Below the pieces are notes generated by a model. That model was not told the origin of the DNA. It did not search any database and saw only the letters and a list, made by a program, of their open reading frames with translations. The position numbers were made by a program, and so were the translations under genes. Shown here in pieces: positions 43,165 through 51,676 of a stretch of 64,000 nucleotides of DNA. The stretch's first letter is position 1; each line of letters starts with the position of its first letter. Source of the stretch: JAGQYP01 sp041392305 (GTDB lineage Bacteria; Bacteroidota; Bacteroidia; Flavobacteriales_D; Crocinitomicaceae); the NCBI GenBank assembly GCA_041392305.1, contig JAWKMJ010000012.1, forward strand, positions 59,026 through 123,025. The letters are read 5' to 3'.

Positions 43165-44061
43165 CTATTCCACATATTGTGCTCCAGGTTCTTCGAGTCG
43201 ATCTGTGTGAGGGATTCGCCATCCAAAAATGACTTCATGAAATGTAGAGGTAATCGAGGAAGTGGTATTACCCAAATCATAGTTGAAAGCATAGGAAAAG
43301 GTAAAATTCTTTGCTTGTAATCCAATAGGAACTACGATGTCATGACGAGTTAATGACCCAGCTATCTGACTGGAATTAGATCTTTCATAAAATTCTTCAT
43401 AATAACGATAGCCTAAGCCAAACCAAAAATAGCCCCAAATATTGATCCGTGCTGAGACGGTAGCCTTATTTCTGTTTTTTCCAAATCCCGTATTTATTGC
43501 ACCATCAATTGAAAATCTGAAATTGTCACCAATTGGTTTGGTAATCCCTGCGAGAACATTGAAAAAGATACCACTTGGATAAACAATGTTGTAGATAGGT
43601 TTTTGAAGATATTGAAGATTTAAACCTAAATAATATGATTTACCATGAAAAGAGACTCCTAAATCGCCATTAAAACTGCCACTAGTCCCGCTCCCAGTAG
43701 AGTTGTTGAAACCTGTATTCAAAATTCCCACACCTAGGTCCATTCCGATATTGATATTGAATGCTTCTGAAAAAGTAAGTGCATACGCATAGCCAAATTT
43801 TAAGTTGAATAAGTTGTATCCATTTAATTTTTCATAATAAGCATTAAATAAAACATTATGATGGTCTTTAATTTGATATTCTCCAGTGATTCTACCAGTG
43901 TAAAATGTGCCATAGGCAAAAACACTCGAAATATTAATGGATGCTTTTGTATCTATATTTGCTAAAGCAGGATTCATACCTGATTTTTGCTGGAAGAATA
44001 AACTAGTTTGACTTGCCAAAAAAAATGGAGAGAAACACAAAATAATAAGGAATTGCTTCAT
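43165..44061 (-). CDS. PorP/SprF family type IX secretion membrane protein
   Basis: 298 residues with a signal peptide (MKQFLIILCFSPFFLASQ). The Bacteroidota PorP/SprF hallmark is QxxxGMNPALAN near the mature N-terminus (FFQQKSGMNPALANI). Alternating beta strands with Gly/aromatic ends follow (NLFNLKFGYAYALTFSEAFN, GYFWFGLGYRYYEEFYERSN, ITSTFHEVIFGWRIPH). Such outer membrane proteins accompany type IX secretion cargo, often with a partner gene. No cargo protein lies next to it here. It is a single unit between the protease cassette and rnpB. Confidence 0.85.
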   Translation of the reverse strand: MKQFLIILCFSPFFLASQTSLFFQQKSGMNPALANIDTKASINISSVFAYGTFYTGRITGEYQIKDHHNVLFNAYYEKLNGYNLFNLKFGYAYALTFSEAFNINIGMDLGVGILNTGFNNSTGSGTSGSFNGDLGVSFHGKSYYLGLNLQYLQKPIYNIVYPSGIFFNVLAGITKPIGDNFRFSIDGAINTGFGKNRNKATVSARINIWGYFWFGLGYRYYEEFYERSNSSQIAGSLTRHDIVVPIGLQAKNFTFSYAFNYDLGNTTSSITSTFHEVIFGWRIPHTDRLEEPGAQYVE

Positions 44062-44091
44062 GGCTTAAAGATATTGAATTCAATGGAATTA

Positions 44092-44120
44092 TTGAATATG
44101 GAATTATTGATTTAACTTTG
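44092..44120 (+). promoter_or_regulatory. Promoter of rnpB
   Basis: TTG at 44092-44094, an 18-base spacer and TAACTTTG at 44113-44120 (exact TAnnTTTG). Transcription would start near 44125, right where helix P1 of the RNA begins, so promoter and RNA map support each other. Confidence 0.75.
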
Positions 44121-44121
44121 C

Positions 44122-44487
44122 AAAGGATTTGTCTTATCGCATACCGACGATAAATGTCGGTATGAGGAAAGTCCGGGCAGCACAGAGTATCATGCTTCCT
44201 AACGGGAAGGCACTTTTCGGGGTGACAGACAGTGCAACAGAGAGTAAACCGCCTCGATTTTGGGGTAAGGGTGAAAGGGTGAGGTAAGAGCTCACCGCGG
44301 GATTGGTGACAATGCCGGCTAGGTAAACCTCATGAGCTGAAAGACCATGTAAATCCAGATTCCGCAAGGAGGAGAGTTACTCGCTCAACTTTTTAGTCTG
44401 GAAGGGTAGGTCGATTGATCTTGCTGGTGACAGCAAGGCTAGATAAATGATAAGGCACGACAGAACCCGGCTTATAGAATCCTAACG
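44122..44487 (+). ncRNA. rnpB: RNase P RNA (class A)
   Basis: About 360 bases, catalytic RNA of RNase P, which matures tRNA 5' ends. The hallmark P4 5' strand GAGGAAAGTCCGGGC appears at about 44164, and the 3' partner ACAGAACCCGGCTTAT at about 44460-44475. The ends pair in P1: AGGATT (44124-44129) with AATCCT (44478-44483). The GGTGAAAG..GAGGTAAGAG region and AAGGAGGAGAG fit internal helices. Ends are set by P1 and are approximate by a few bases. A frame on the opposite strand through it is an artefact. Confidence 0.95.
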
Positions 44488-44493
44488 AAATTG

Positions 44494-44521
44494 AAAAGGC
44501 TGCTTTGGTGGCCTTTTTTTT
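44494..44521 (+). terminator. Terminator of rnpB
   Basis: AAAAGGC and GCCTTTTTTTT flank a 10-base loop, a few bases past the RNA's 3' end. Confidence 0.85.
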
Positions 44522-44648
44522 ATTCTTTGAGTCTAGATTTGAAGGTCTGATTTTCGAAAAATAGCAAGAGGATTACGAATAATAAATTACCTGAAATCAT
44601 GTCATTCGGAAATCTGGAAATCTATAGGAATCCTCCTACTTTCGAAGT

Positions 44649-45749
44649 ATGTTTTTTAGACTCGCAATCCTATTCATACTCTTCACATCCTGCAATTCTT
44701 CGTTGGATAAAGAAACGATGTTTAAGCGAATTGATATGCCCAATCGGAAGGCGAATATTAAATTGTATGATCAACCTCAACAAATAAAACGCTCTTTTTA
44801 TTACTGGAAATCCTATGATTTTGAATGGCAGGGAGAGCATCAGAAATTTTTAAATCAACTTAATGTAGACAAACTCTATGTGAAGTTTTTTGAAGTAGAA
44901 CCCAATGCAAGTTATAAGGCCATTCCAATAGATAAAACGACCTTGAACTTAAATGGGAAATCCAAAATGGAAATCGTACCCACAGTTTATGTTCAAAATC
45001 AAGCCTTTAAATATTATACTCAGGAGAATGTGGCTGAACTCGCGGAAAATATCTGGTTTTTGGTTCAAAAGCGCTTGGAATCTAATTTCAATAAAACCCT
45101 GATTCGAGAAATTCAAATTGACTGTGATTGGACGAAAACAACCAAAGAGGTCTATTTTGAATTATTGAGACAGATAAAAATGAAATCTCATTTGGACGTC
45201 AGTGCCACTCTTCGCCTTTATCCCTACAAATATCCCGAAATCATGGGAGTGCCGCCTGTCGACCGTGTGATGTTGATGTGCTATAATCTAACTAATCCAG
45301 TAAAAAATAAGAGTATCAACTCTGTTTTAGATGTGGAGGAATTCGGCAAATATGTAATTGAAAAATCAAGTTATACAATCCCCATGGATTATGTCTTTCC
45401 CATTTTTGAGTACAAATTGCTCTACCGGCAAGGTGATTTTCAAGGCATGATTTATTCTGATGATATCCAAATTGATCAGGTAGCAGAACCGGTTTCCAAA
45501 CTGTGGTATGAAGTGCAACAGGATACTGTCATAGATCGAATTTGGTTCAGGAAAGGGGATTGGATCAAATGGGAAAGAGTAGAAGAATACGAAATCCGAA
45601 AAGTCATGGATTTAGTGGAAGACAAAATGAAATTTGATTCTCTAACCACAATTTCCTTTTTCCATTTAGATGAAAGAATCATGAATAAAACATATTATGA
45701 AAATCTCGATTATTTGTATAAGTATATGGCTCCTTCTCCTTCCTACTAG
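44649..45749 (+). CDS. Lipoprotein, TIM-barrel hydrolase-like, unknown function
   Basis: 366 residues. MFFRLAILFILFTSCNSSLD is a lipoprotein signal (lipobox FTSC-N). The rest alternates strands and helices (FLNQLNVDKLYVKFFEVEP, IREIQIDCDWTKTTKEVYFE, LDVSATLRLYPYKYPEIMG, VDRVMLMCYNL) in the order of a TIM barrel such as GH18-like or DUF3142 proteins. The IQIDCDWT strand holds the Asp residues expected in an active site; no catalytic Glu assignment is safe. It overlaps the next gene by 53 bases in another frame, a strong coupling. Confidence 0.68.
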   Translation: MFFRLAILFILFTSCNSSLDKETMFKRIDMPNRKANIKLYDQPQQIKRSFYYWKSYDFEWQGEHQKFLNQLNVDKLYVKFFEVEPNASYKAIPIDKTTLNLNGKSKMEIVPTVYVQNQAFKYYTQENVAELAENIWFLVQKRLESNFNKTLIREIQIDCDWTKTTKEVYFELLRQIKMKSHLDVSATLRLYPYKYPEIMGVPPVDRVMLMCYNLTNPVKNKSINSVLDVEEFGKYVIEKSSYTIPMDYVFPIFEYKLLYRQGDFQGMIYSDDIQIDQVAEPVSKLWYEVQQDTVIDRIWFRKGDWIKWERVEEYEIRKVMDLVEDKMKFDSLTTISFFHLDERIMNKTYYENLDYLYKYMAPSPSY

Positions 45750-47931
45750 GATTTTTTCATGTGGGTATTATCCCTATGGAGAAGAAACCAGATTTACATT
45801 GTTTCATCCACAAAATTTTGATTTTGATGGATTCACGCCCTTTTTCTATTCAACCTATTTCTATTATGCTAATTACCAGGAAGATATTGAGAAATTGCAG
45901 CCTGAAATTGCAGAGGACGACATGAAAAATGTGCTCTTGTGGCAACAACTCACCAAAAAGAAAATTGGAGTCAAAACGATTTATCAAGCCTTGTATCAAT
46001 CAGATTTTGATCTCACAAATGCCTCAAAAAATGAGTTTATCCAGCAACTCCATCGTGAGCAGAAGAGGGATCTACTGAAATATATTGCATATGTCCATAA
46101 AGCCAGTTTACTTAATACCTATCATTCGGATCCATGGGAGAAGAATGATGAAAGCGATGTTCAATTGAGAAGTGCTAGTATTCAAGAGATTCAGCAAATT
46201 TTAGAGAAAGAAAATAATCCCTTTCTGAAAAGAAGATATGCCTTTTTGGCCATGCGCTTGGCTTTTTATAATTCTCAGCATGACTTGATTGAGCATCTTT
46301 GGAAAAAGTACATAAGTCAGACAGAAAAAGACATCGTTTACTATTGGGCTATGTACTATTGGAATGTAGGAACACCAGACAGTCAGGATAGAGACAATCG
46401 CTTTTATGAAATATTTTATCATGCCAGTGGAAAAAGACAAGTAATCCGCTCCAATTATTTGTATGGAGAAGCAAAAATTGAAGGGAAGGAAGTAACCAAT
46501 CCTCTTTATGAAAAGGAATTTTTGTTCTACAAATCAATTCGAAATACTTCTAGGACTTTGGAAGAAATTAAGTTGCTACAAAAGAAATATGGAAATACAA
46601 TGGAGCTGGATTTTCTTCTTCTTCGTGAAGTAAATAAACTGGAAGACTGGTTGGTTTCCCCGAAAATCATTTTGGATCAACCCGCCATTTACAATATGGA
46701 TTCCTGTTGTTATTCTGAAGTAGCGAATATTCTCTATCCCATGGATGTTCAGTATGCCAAAGAAGTACTTCAATTCATAAAAGGAAATAACCCCAAAAAC
46801 AATTATGTCTGGGATTTGTCTGAAGGTTATTTGAATTATCTACTTGGAAATTTTGGGACTTCAAAAGTTCAAATTCAAAGAGCATTAAAGAAGTATAAGC
46901 ATAAAAAGAAGCAGAAGCTATTGAATCAAATTCTCATTTTAAATCGAGTAGCATTGAGAGATCCTTCCATTCGATTAAATGATTTTTCCATGGATGAATT
47001 TGATTTGCAGAATAAATTTGTTCTCGCTCTAGCCAAACAGTTTGAAAAAAACAAGCAGATTGTGGAAGCCATGGTAGTATATTCTTGGATAGAATCCGTT
47101 CTAGGATATGAAGAGTATTACAATTGGATGGTTTGGAAAGGAGAGCGACCCATCAATAATTATTGGGGTGATTTTTTTACAGAATACAAAGACTATATCG
47201 ACTACATCTCAGGTCCGAAGGAAATTGAAAGACTTATTCAACTTACCAAAAAGCACATGGATCATCCCAATTTTAAAATTTTGAAAAGAGATCTCCCTTT
47301 TTTGTATGATCTGCTAGGAACAAAACATCTCAGAAGAGGGCATTATAAAACGGCGCAAATCAACTTCAAAAAAGCTGGAACAAACTATTACAATGATGAT
47401 GAGAATCCGTTCAACTATTATCTGAGTGCCAATCCTTTTTATGCTGATATCAATTCCTACCATCGAAAAACAAAAGGAGATACCCTGTCTTACACCAAAG
47501 AGCAAATCATGAAAAAACTATTATTTCACTTGGAAGCCGTAAAAACAAGTAAGAAAAAATCTTATCACTATAATATTATTGCCAATTGCTTCTTCAACAT
47601 GTCTTACCATGGGAATTCTTGGATGATGAGAAGACGAGCCTGGTCGCAAGAAAAATTTCACAATGGAATGATAGATGAAAAAGAATACCATCAAGCGAAT
47701 TTGGCGAAGAACTACTATTATAAAGCTTATTTGAATTCGCATCAATCTGATTCCTCCGCTTATTATTTGGCAATGGCAGGAAAGTGCGAGGACTTAAGAC
47801 AGAAAGATGTCTATGACGATTATTTCGATCGAACACGATACAACAGTTACTACAAAAAAATCAAGTTGAAATATGAGGATTGGGGTGAGATCTTTTTAGG
47901 AGGCTGTTATGCCTATGATCAAGCCAATTGA
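45697..47931 (+). CDS. Exported helical-repeat protein of unknown function
   Basis: 744 residues starting 53 bases inside the lipoprotein gene. MKISIICISIWLLLLPTRIF with SC gives a signal peptide, possibly type II (FSC-G). The body is all-helical, rich in Tyr/Trp/Lys, with TPR-like pairs (NPFLKRRYAFLAMRLAFYNS, VYSWIESVLGYEEYYNWMVW). No catalytic motif is seen. A repeat word and the dnaJ-side terminator follow. Pairing with the TIM-barrel-like lipoprotein suggests a shared envelope process, but no family was recognised. Confidence 0.65.
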   Translation: MKISIICISIWLLLLPTRIFSCGYYPYGEETRFTLFHPQNFDFDGFTPFFYSTYFYYANYQEDIEKLQPEIAEDDMKNVLLWQQLTKKKIGVKTIYQALYQSDFDLTNASKNEFIQQLHREQKRDLLKYIAYVHKASLLNTYHSDPWEKNDESDVQLRSASIQEIQQILEKENNPFLKRRYAFLAMRLAFYNSQHDLIEHLWKKYISQTEKDIVYYWAMYYWNVGTPDSQDRDNRFYEIFYHASGKRQVIRSNYLYGEAKIEGKEVTNPLYEKEFLFYKSIRNTSRTLEEIKLLQKKYGNTMELDFLLLREVNKLEDWLVSPKIILDQPAIYNMDSCCYSEVANILYPMDVQYAKEVLQFIKGNNPKNNYVWDLSEGYLNYLLGNFGTSKVQIQRALKKYKHKKKQKLLNQILILNRVALRDPSIRLNDFSMDEFDLQNKFVLALAKQFEKNKQIVEAMVVYSWIESVLGYEEYYNWMVWKGERPINNYWGDFFTEYKDYIDYISGPKEIERLIQLTKKHMDHPNFKILKRDLPFLYDLLGTKHLRRGHYKTAQINFKKAGTNYYNDDENPFNYYLSANPFYADINSYHRKTKGDTLSYTKEQIMKKLLFHLEAVKTSKKKSYHYNIIANCFFNMSYHGNSWMMRRRAWSQEKFHNGMIDEKEYHQANLAKNYYYKAYLNSHQSDSSAYYLAMAGKCEDLRQKDVYDDYFDRTRYNSYYKKIKLKYEDWGEIFLGGCYAYDQAN

Positions 47932-47936
47932 AAAAG

Positions 47937-47966
47937 GAATTACGAGTGATGAAGTACGAATAAGGA
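47937..47966. repeat. Degenerate copy of the GAATTACGA/GAAGTACGA word family
   Basis: GAATTACGA and GAAGTACGAA occur here 6 bases past the stop of the gene at 45697-47931. The same words form the termini of the element at 60791-61294. Confidence 0.5.
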
Positions 47967-47981
47967 CACATGTTTTACCAA

Positions 47982-48016
47982 AAAAGCCACAATTTCGATT
48001 GGAAACTGTGGCTTTT
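47982..48016. terminator. Bidirectional terminator between convergent genes
   Basis: AAAAGCCACA and TGTGGCTTTT close a stem that continues as TTTC/GAAA after one mismatch, loop GATTG. A runs and T runs on both sides serve both the upstream + gene and dnaJ. Confidence 0.85.
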
Positions 48017-48040
48017 GATTATCATGATCTCTAAAATCTG

Positions 48041-48072
48041 TCTAACAGTCTAACAGTCTAACAGTCTAACAG
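48041..48072. repeat. Four tandem TCTAACAG octamers
   Basis: Four identical 8-base units in a row, just past the dnaJ stop and the shared terminator. This is a simple tandem array with no spacers. Confidence 0.7.
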
Positions 48073-48078
48073 TCCATT

Positions 48079-49191
48079 CTAACTAAACATGTCTTTAACT
48101 CGGTCAAAGAATCCTTTGTCTCTATGTGTTGGATTCGGTTGGAAATTTTCGCTGTTTTTCAATTTTTCCAATATCGCTTTTTCTTCTTTCGAGACTTTTT
48201 TCGGAGTCCATACATTGATATGTACAAACAAATCGCCTCTTCCATAGGAATGAATATCCGGCACTCCTTTACCTCTCAAGCGAAGTATTTTTCCTGATTG
48301 TGTTCCTGGTTCAATTTTGATTTTAGCTTTACCACCCACAGTCGGAATTTCGATGGAAGTTCCAAGTACTGCATCAACAAAATTGACATAGGCCTCATAA
48401 TGCAAATTTGCTCCGTCTCGTTTTAAGTTTTCGTCTTCGATTTCTTCGATGACAACAAGCAAATCTCCTGGAATTCCTCCGAATGGAGCTGCGTTTCCTT
48501 TACCAGTTACACTTAACTGCATACCATCTTGTACTCCAGCTGGGATATCGATTTCAACAACTTCTTCTTGTCGTTTTAGTCCTTGGCTATCTGCATCCCC
48601 CGGTTTTTTATCAATGATCTTTCCAGTTCCGTGACAAGTGGTACAAGTAGAAGCGGTTTGCATGTGACCCAAAATGGTTTGTGTCACTTTCATGATTCTA
48701 CCACTTCCATTACAAGTGCTACAAGTGTTGTAGGTTACCCCTTCCGCATTAACTAATTTGTTGACCTTAATCTTCTTGGTAACTCCATTGGTTACTTCCT
48801 CCAGGTTCAATTTGATTTTAACACGAAGATTGGAACCTCGACTCATACGAGAACCTCCTCGTCCGCCACCACCGAATCCACCTCCGAAAGCTCCTCCGAA
48901 AATATCACCGAATTGAGAAAAGATGTCATCCATGGACATGCCTCCACCTCCAAATCCAGATCCACCCATTCCCTGGTGACCAAACTGATCGTAACGCTGA
49001 CGTTTTTGAGGATCACTTAAAACCTCGTAAGCTTCCGCTGCTTCTTTAAATTTTTCAGCTGCAGAATCGTCATCCGGGTTTTTATCCGGGTGGTATTTTA
49101 GGGCTAATTTTCTATAGGCTTTTTTGATGTCTGATTCAGACGCGCCTTTAGAAACTCCTAAAACTTCGTAATAATCTCTTTTGTCACTCAT
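48079..49191 (-). CDS. dnaJ: Chaperone DnaJ (one zinc centre lost)
   Basis: 370 residues, Hsp40 co-chaperone of DnaK. The J domain has KYHPDKNPDD (HPD) at about 33-42, followed by the Gly/Phe-rich linker. The Cys-rich region has only two CxxCxGxG motifs, CSTCNGSG and CTTCHGTG, where type I DnaJ has four. By order these are motifs 2 and 3, so zinc centre II remains while centre I (motifs 1 and 4) is replaced by KLVNAEGV and KKPGDADSQG. The C-terminal client-binding domains are intact (GIPGDLLVVIEE, PGTQSGKILRLRGKGVP). It lies 6 bases after grpE. Confidence 0.95.
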   Translation of the reverse strand: MSDKRDYYEVLGVSKGASESDIKKAYRKLALKYHPDKNPDDDSAAEKFKEAAEAYEVLSDPQKRQRYDQFGHQGMGGSGFGGGGMSMDDIFSQFGDIFGGAFGGGFGGGGRGGSRMSRGSNLRVKIKLNLEEVTNGVTKKIKVNKLVNAEGVTYNTCSTCNGSGRIMKVTQTILGHMQTASTCTTCHGTGKIIDKKPGDADSQGLKRQEEVVEIDIPAGVQDGMQLSVTGKGNAAPFGGIPGDLLVVIEEIEDENLKRDGANLHYEAYVNFVDAVLGTSIEIPTVGGKAKIKIEPGTQSGKILRLRGKGVPDIHSYGRGDLFVHINVWTPKKVSKEEKAILEKLKNSENFQPNPTHRDKGFFDRVKDMFS

Positions 49192-49197
49192 ATTGTT

Positions 49198-49761
49198 TTA
49201 TTTACCAACAACTACTTTAGCGAATCGGATCACTTTGTCATTTAAAAAGTATCCTTCTTCCACTACATCCACTACACATCCTTTTAAACTATCTTCAGGA
49301 GCAGGAATCTCTGTGATTGCTTCATGCAGGTCCATGTCAAATTTCTGACCTTTGGATTCCATTTTTTTCAAGCCTTGTCTTTCAAAAATGCTCTCCATTT
49401 TATGCTTAATCAACTTGATTCCTTCTACATCTTTTTCGTCTTGTGTATTGTTGATTGCGCGTTCAAAATCATCCAAAACAACCAACATTTCGGAGATGAC
49501 TTTTTCTGAAGCATTCTGGATCAATTCCGCTTTCTCCTTAATTGTTCGTTTTCTAAAATTGTCAAAATCAGAATACAGGCGCACATATTTGTCATTCGCC
49601 TCTTTTACCTGAATTTCAAGCTCCTCAATTGGATTTTTAGCTTCTGTTTCTTGTTCTATATTCTCTGAATTGTCAGACTGAGCCTCTTTATTTTCACTAG
49701 CTTGATGTTCCTGATTTTGCTCTTCCATTTCCACTGTATCTTCTTTCTTCTTTTTTGCCAT
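49198..49761 (-). CDS. grpE: GrpE nucleotide exchange factor
   Basis: 187 residues. It releases ADP from DnaK. A disordered acidic N-terminal third (ENIEQETEAKNPIEELE) precedes the long helix (IQVKEANDKYVRLYSDFDNFRKRT, shown here as DNFRKRTIKEKAELIQNASE) and the C-terminal beta head (GVIELIKHK-like KLIKHKMESIFERQGLKKM, AITEIPAPEDSLKGCVVDVV). The ATG at 49759-49761 is used because upstream codons in frame are not conserved. It is the first gene of the grpE-dnaJ operon; DnaK is elsewhere. Confidence 0.95.
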   Translation of the reverse strand: MAKKKKEDTVEMEEQNQEHQASENKEAQSDNSENIEQETEAKNPIEELEIQVKEANDKYVRLYSDFDNFRKRTIKEKAELIQNASEKVISEMLVVLDDFERAINNTQDEKDVEGIKLIKHKMESIFERQGLKKMESKGQKFDMDLHEAITEIPAPEDSLKGCVVDVVEEGYFLNDKVIRFAKVVVGK

Positions 49762-49825
49762 TTTCAATTCTTTTAATACTTCATTTCTTTGAGTCAAAAA
49801 GCATTCCAACCCGAGATTCAGGACA

Positions 49826-49865
49826 TTCTGTCACAATTCGATAAAAATAGTTGAAATTTCTGTCA
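49826..49865 (-). promoter_or_regulatory. Paired TTCTGTCA words upstream of grpE
   Basis: TTCTGTCA at 49826-49833 and 49858-49865, spaced exactly 32 bases, about three helical turns; the first also forms GACA-TTC-TGTC. They lie 65-105 bases before grpE. A heat-shock control role is an inference. Confidence 0.4.
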
Positions 49866-49873
49866 GGATCTTT

Positions 49874-50368
49874 CTATTGATCCAACAATTTGTCAATTTG
49901 GATATGGAGATCCAAACCTCTTAAATCTTCACCTGTAGCCACAATTTTTCCTTCCGAATCAATCAAAAACATAGAAGGAATTGCATTCACACCGAAAGCC
50001 GAGGAGAGGGCAGAATTCCATCCTTTTAGATCAGATACATGGGTAGACCATTTTAATCCATCTTCTTTAATGGCCGAAATCCACTTGTCTTTATCCGTAT
50101 CCAATGAAACGGAAACAATATGGAATTTAGCTCCATTTTTAAATTTTTGTTTTCGGTATTTGTCATAAATCAAGATGATTTCAGGGTTCTTCATACGGCA
50201 AGGTTTACACCAGGAGGCCCAAAAATCAAGTAAGATCACATCGCCTTTATAGTCGCTTAATTTTAACTCTTTACCTTTTGGAGTTTGGCCTGAAATCTCA
50301 GGTGCCATTTGTCCCTTTTCAACAGGGAAATGGAGGAGAATTGGAAAAGCGAAATAAAGTAACCACAT
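49874..50368 (-). CDS. TlpA-like thioredoxin-fold disulfide reductase
   Basis: 164 residues. MWLLYFAFPILLHFP is an N-terminal membrane anchor or signal. The thioredoxin domain has LLDFWASWCKPCRMKNPEII with the redox pair CKPC, SLDTDKDKWISAIKEDGLKW and NAIPSMFLIDSEGKIVATGE with the cis-Pro. It probably reduces envelope disulfides, as TlpA/ResA proteins do in cytochrome c maturation. It starts 3 bases after murA and may be co-transcribed with it. Confidence 0.87.
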   Translation of the reverse strand: MWLLYFAFPILLHFPVEKGQMAPEISGQTPKGKELKLSDYKGDVILLDFWASWCKPCRMKNPEIILIYDKYRKQKFKNGAKFHIVSVSLDTDKDKWISAIKEDGLKWSTHVSDLKGWNSALSSAFGVNAIPSMFLIDSEGKIVATGEDLRGLDLHIQIDKLLDQ

Positions 50369-50371
50369 AAT

Positions 50372-51676
50372 TTACATTCTTCTTATATCAGCGCCAATAT
50401 TGTTTAAGCGCATGTCAATATTCTGATAACCCCTGTCAATTTGTTCGATATTGTGAATCACACTCTTGCCTTCAGCCGAAAGTGCTGCAATCAGAAGGGC
50501 CACGCCAGCTCGAATGTCTGGGGAGGTCATTTGAATCCCTCTCAAAGGCGTTTTCCGAGCGTTTCCGATAACCGTAGCCCGATGGGGGTCACAAAGTATA
50601 ATTTGAGCACCCATATCAATCAATTTATCAACAAAGAAAAGTCTTGATTCAAACATTTTTTGGTGCACTAGAACAGCGCCTTTTGCCTGTATGGCGGTTA
50701 CCAAAATGATACTAAGTAAGTCTGGTGTAAAACCTGGCCAAGGAGCATCAGCAATGGTCAATATAGATCCATCTATAAAGGTGTCTACCTCGTAGGATTT
50801 TTGAGCAGGAATGAAGATGTCATCCCCTCTAAATTCCATTTCAATTCCCAATCTTTTGAAAACATCGGGAATGATTCCTAGTTCAGGAATTGAGCAATCT
50901 TTGATTGTTATTTCACTTTGGGTCATTGCAGCCAAACCAATGAAGGAGCCAATCTCGATCATATCAGGTAAAATTCTATGGTAGCAACCTTTCAAACTTT
51001 TCACCCCTTCGATATGGAGCATATTGGAACCAATTCCAGTAATTTTTGCCCCCATACTATTGAGCATTTTACAAAGTTGTTGTAAATAGGGTTCGCATGC
51101 TGCATTGTAAATTGTTGTTTTACCTTTTGCCAATGCAGCAGCCATGACCACATTTGCAGTTCCGGTTACTGAAGCTTCATCTAAATGAATGTAGGTTCCC
51201 GTTAGTTTCTTGGCCGTAACTGAATAAAAATATTCTTTTGAATCGTAATCAAATTTGGCACCTAGTTTCGCAAATCCTTCAAAGTGGGTATCCAAACGTC
51301 GTCTTCCAATTTTGTCGCCACCAGGTTTAGGCATATACCCTTTTCCAAAGCGAGCCAAAAGCGGACCAACAATCATAATGGAACCTCTTAATCCCGAGGC
51401 TCTTTCTTTGAAATCTTCTGAAGTTAAATAATTCAGGTTGATGTCTTTGGCTTTGAAATTATAAGTTCCGGCCTCTACTTTTTCAACTTTAACGCCCATA
51501 GCTTGTAGCAAGTTGATAAGTTTGTTAACATCTATAATATCAGGGATATTGGATATCGTTACTTTTTCTTCTGTCATCAAGACAGCGCAAAGTACCTGAA
51601 GAGCTTCGTTTTTTGCTCCTTGCGGGATGATTTCCCCTTTCAGTTTTTTTCCTCCGTGGATTTCAAATGAACTCAT
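50372..51676 (-). CDS. murA: UDP-N-acetylglucosamine 1-carboxyvinyltransferase (Cys-to-Asp active site)
   Basis: 434 residues. First committed step of peptidoglycan synthesis: transfer of enolpyruvate from PEP to UDP-GlcNAc. Motifs are GGKKLKGEIIPQGAKNEALQ with Lys22/Asn23, RASGLRGSIMIVGPLLAR, and TGTANVVMAAALAKGKT. The loop PGGDKIGRRRLDTH has Asp121 where most MurA proteins have the fosfomycin-target Cys (PGGCAIGARP). The Asp form is known from fosfomycin-insensitive MurA of Mycobacterium and Chlamydia. It shares one base with the DUF4290 stop. Confidence 0.96.
   Translation of the reverse strand: MSSFEIHGGKKLKGEIIPQGAKNEALQVLCAVLMTEEKVTISNIPDIIDVNKLINLLQAMGVKVEKVEAGTYNFKAKDINLNYLTSEDFKERASGLRGSIMIVGPLLARFGKGYMPKPGGDKIGRRRLDTHFEGFAKLGAKFDYDSKEYFYSVTAKKLTGTYIHLDEASVTGTANVVMAAALAKGKTTIYNAACEPYLQQLCKMLNSMGAKITGIGSNMLHIEGVKSLKGCYHRILPDMIEIGSFIGLAAMTQSEITIKDCSIPELGIIPDVFKRLGIEMEFRGDDIFIPAQKSYEVDTFIDGSILTIADAPWPGFTPDLLSIILVTAIQAKGAVLVHQKMFESRLFFVDKLIDMGAQIILCDPHRATVIGNARKTPLRGIQMTSPDIRAGVALLIAALSAEGKSVIHNIEQIDRGYQNIDMRLNNIGADIRRM

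Noticed and set aside
44134..44367. 77-residue minus-strand reading frame
   Set aside because: It lies antisense inside RNase P RNA, whose conserved helices explain the sequence.
48041..48072. CRISPR-like array
   Set aside because: Four 8-base units in direct contact, without spacers or cas genes: a simple tandem repeat.
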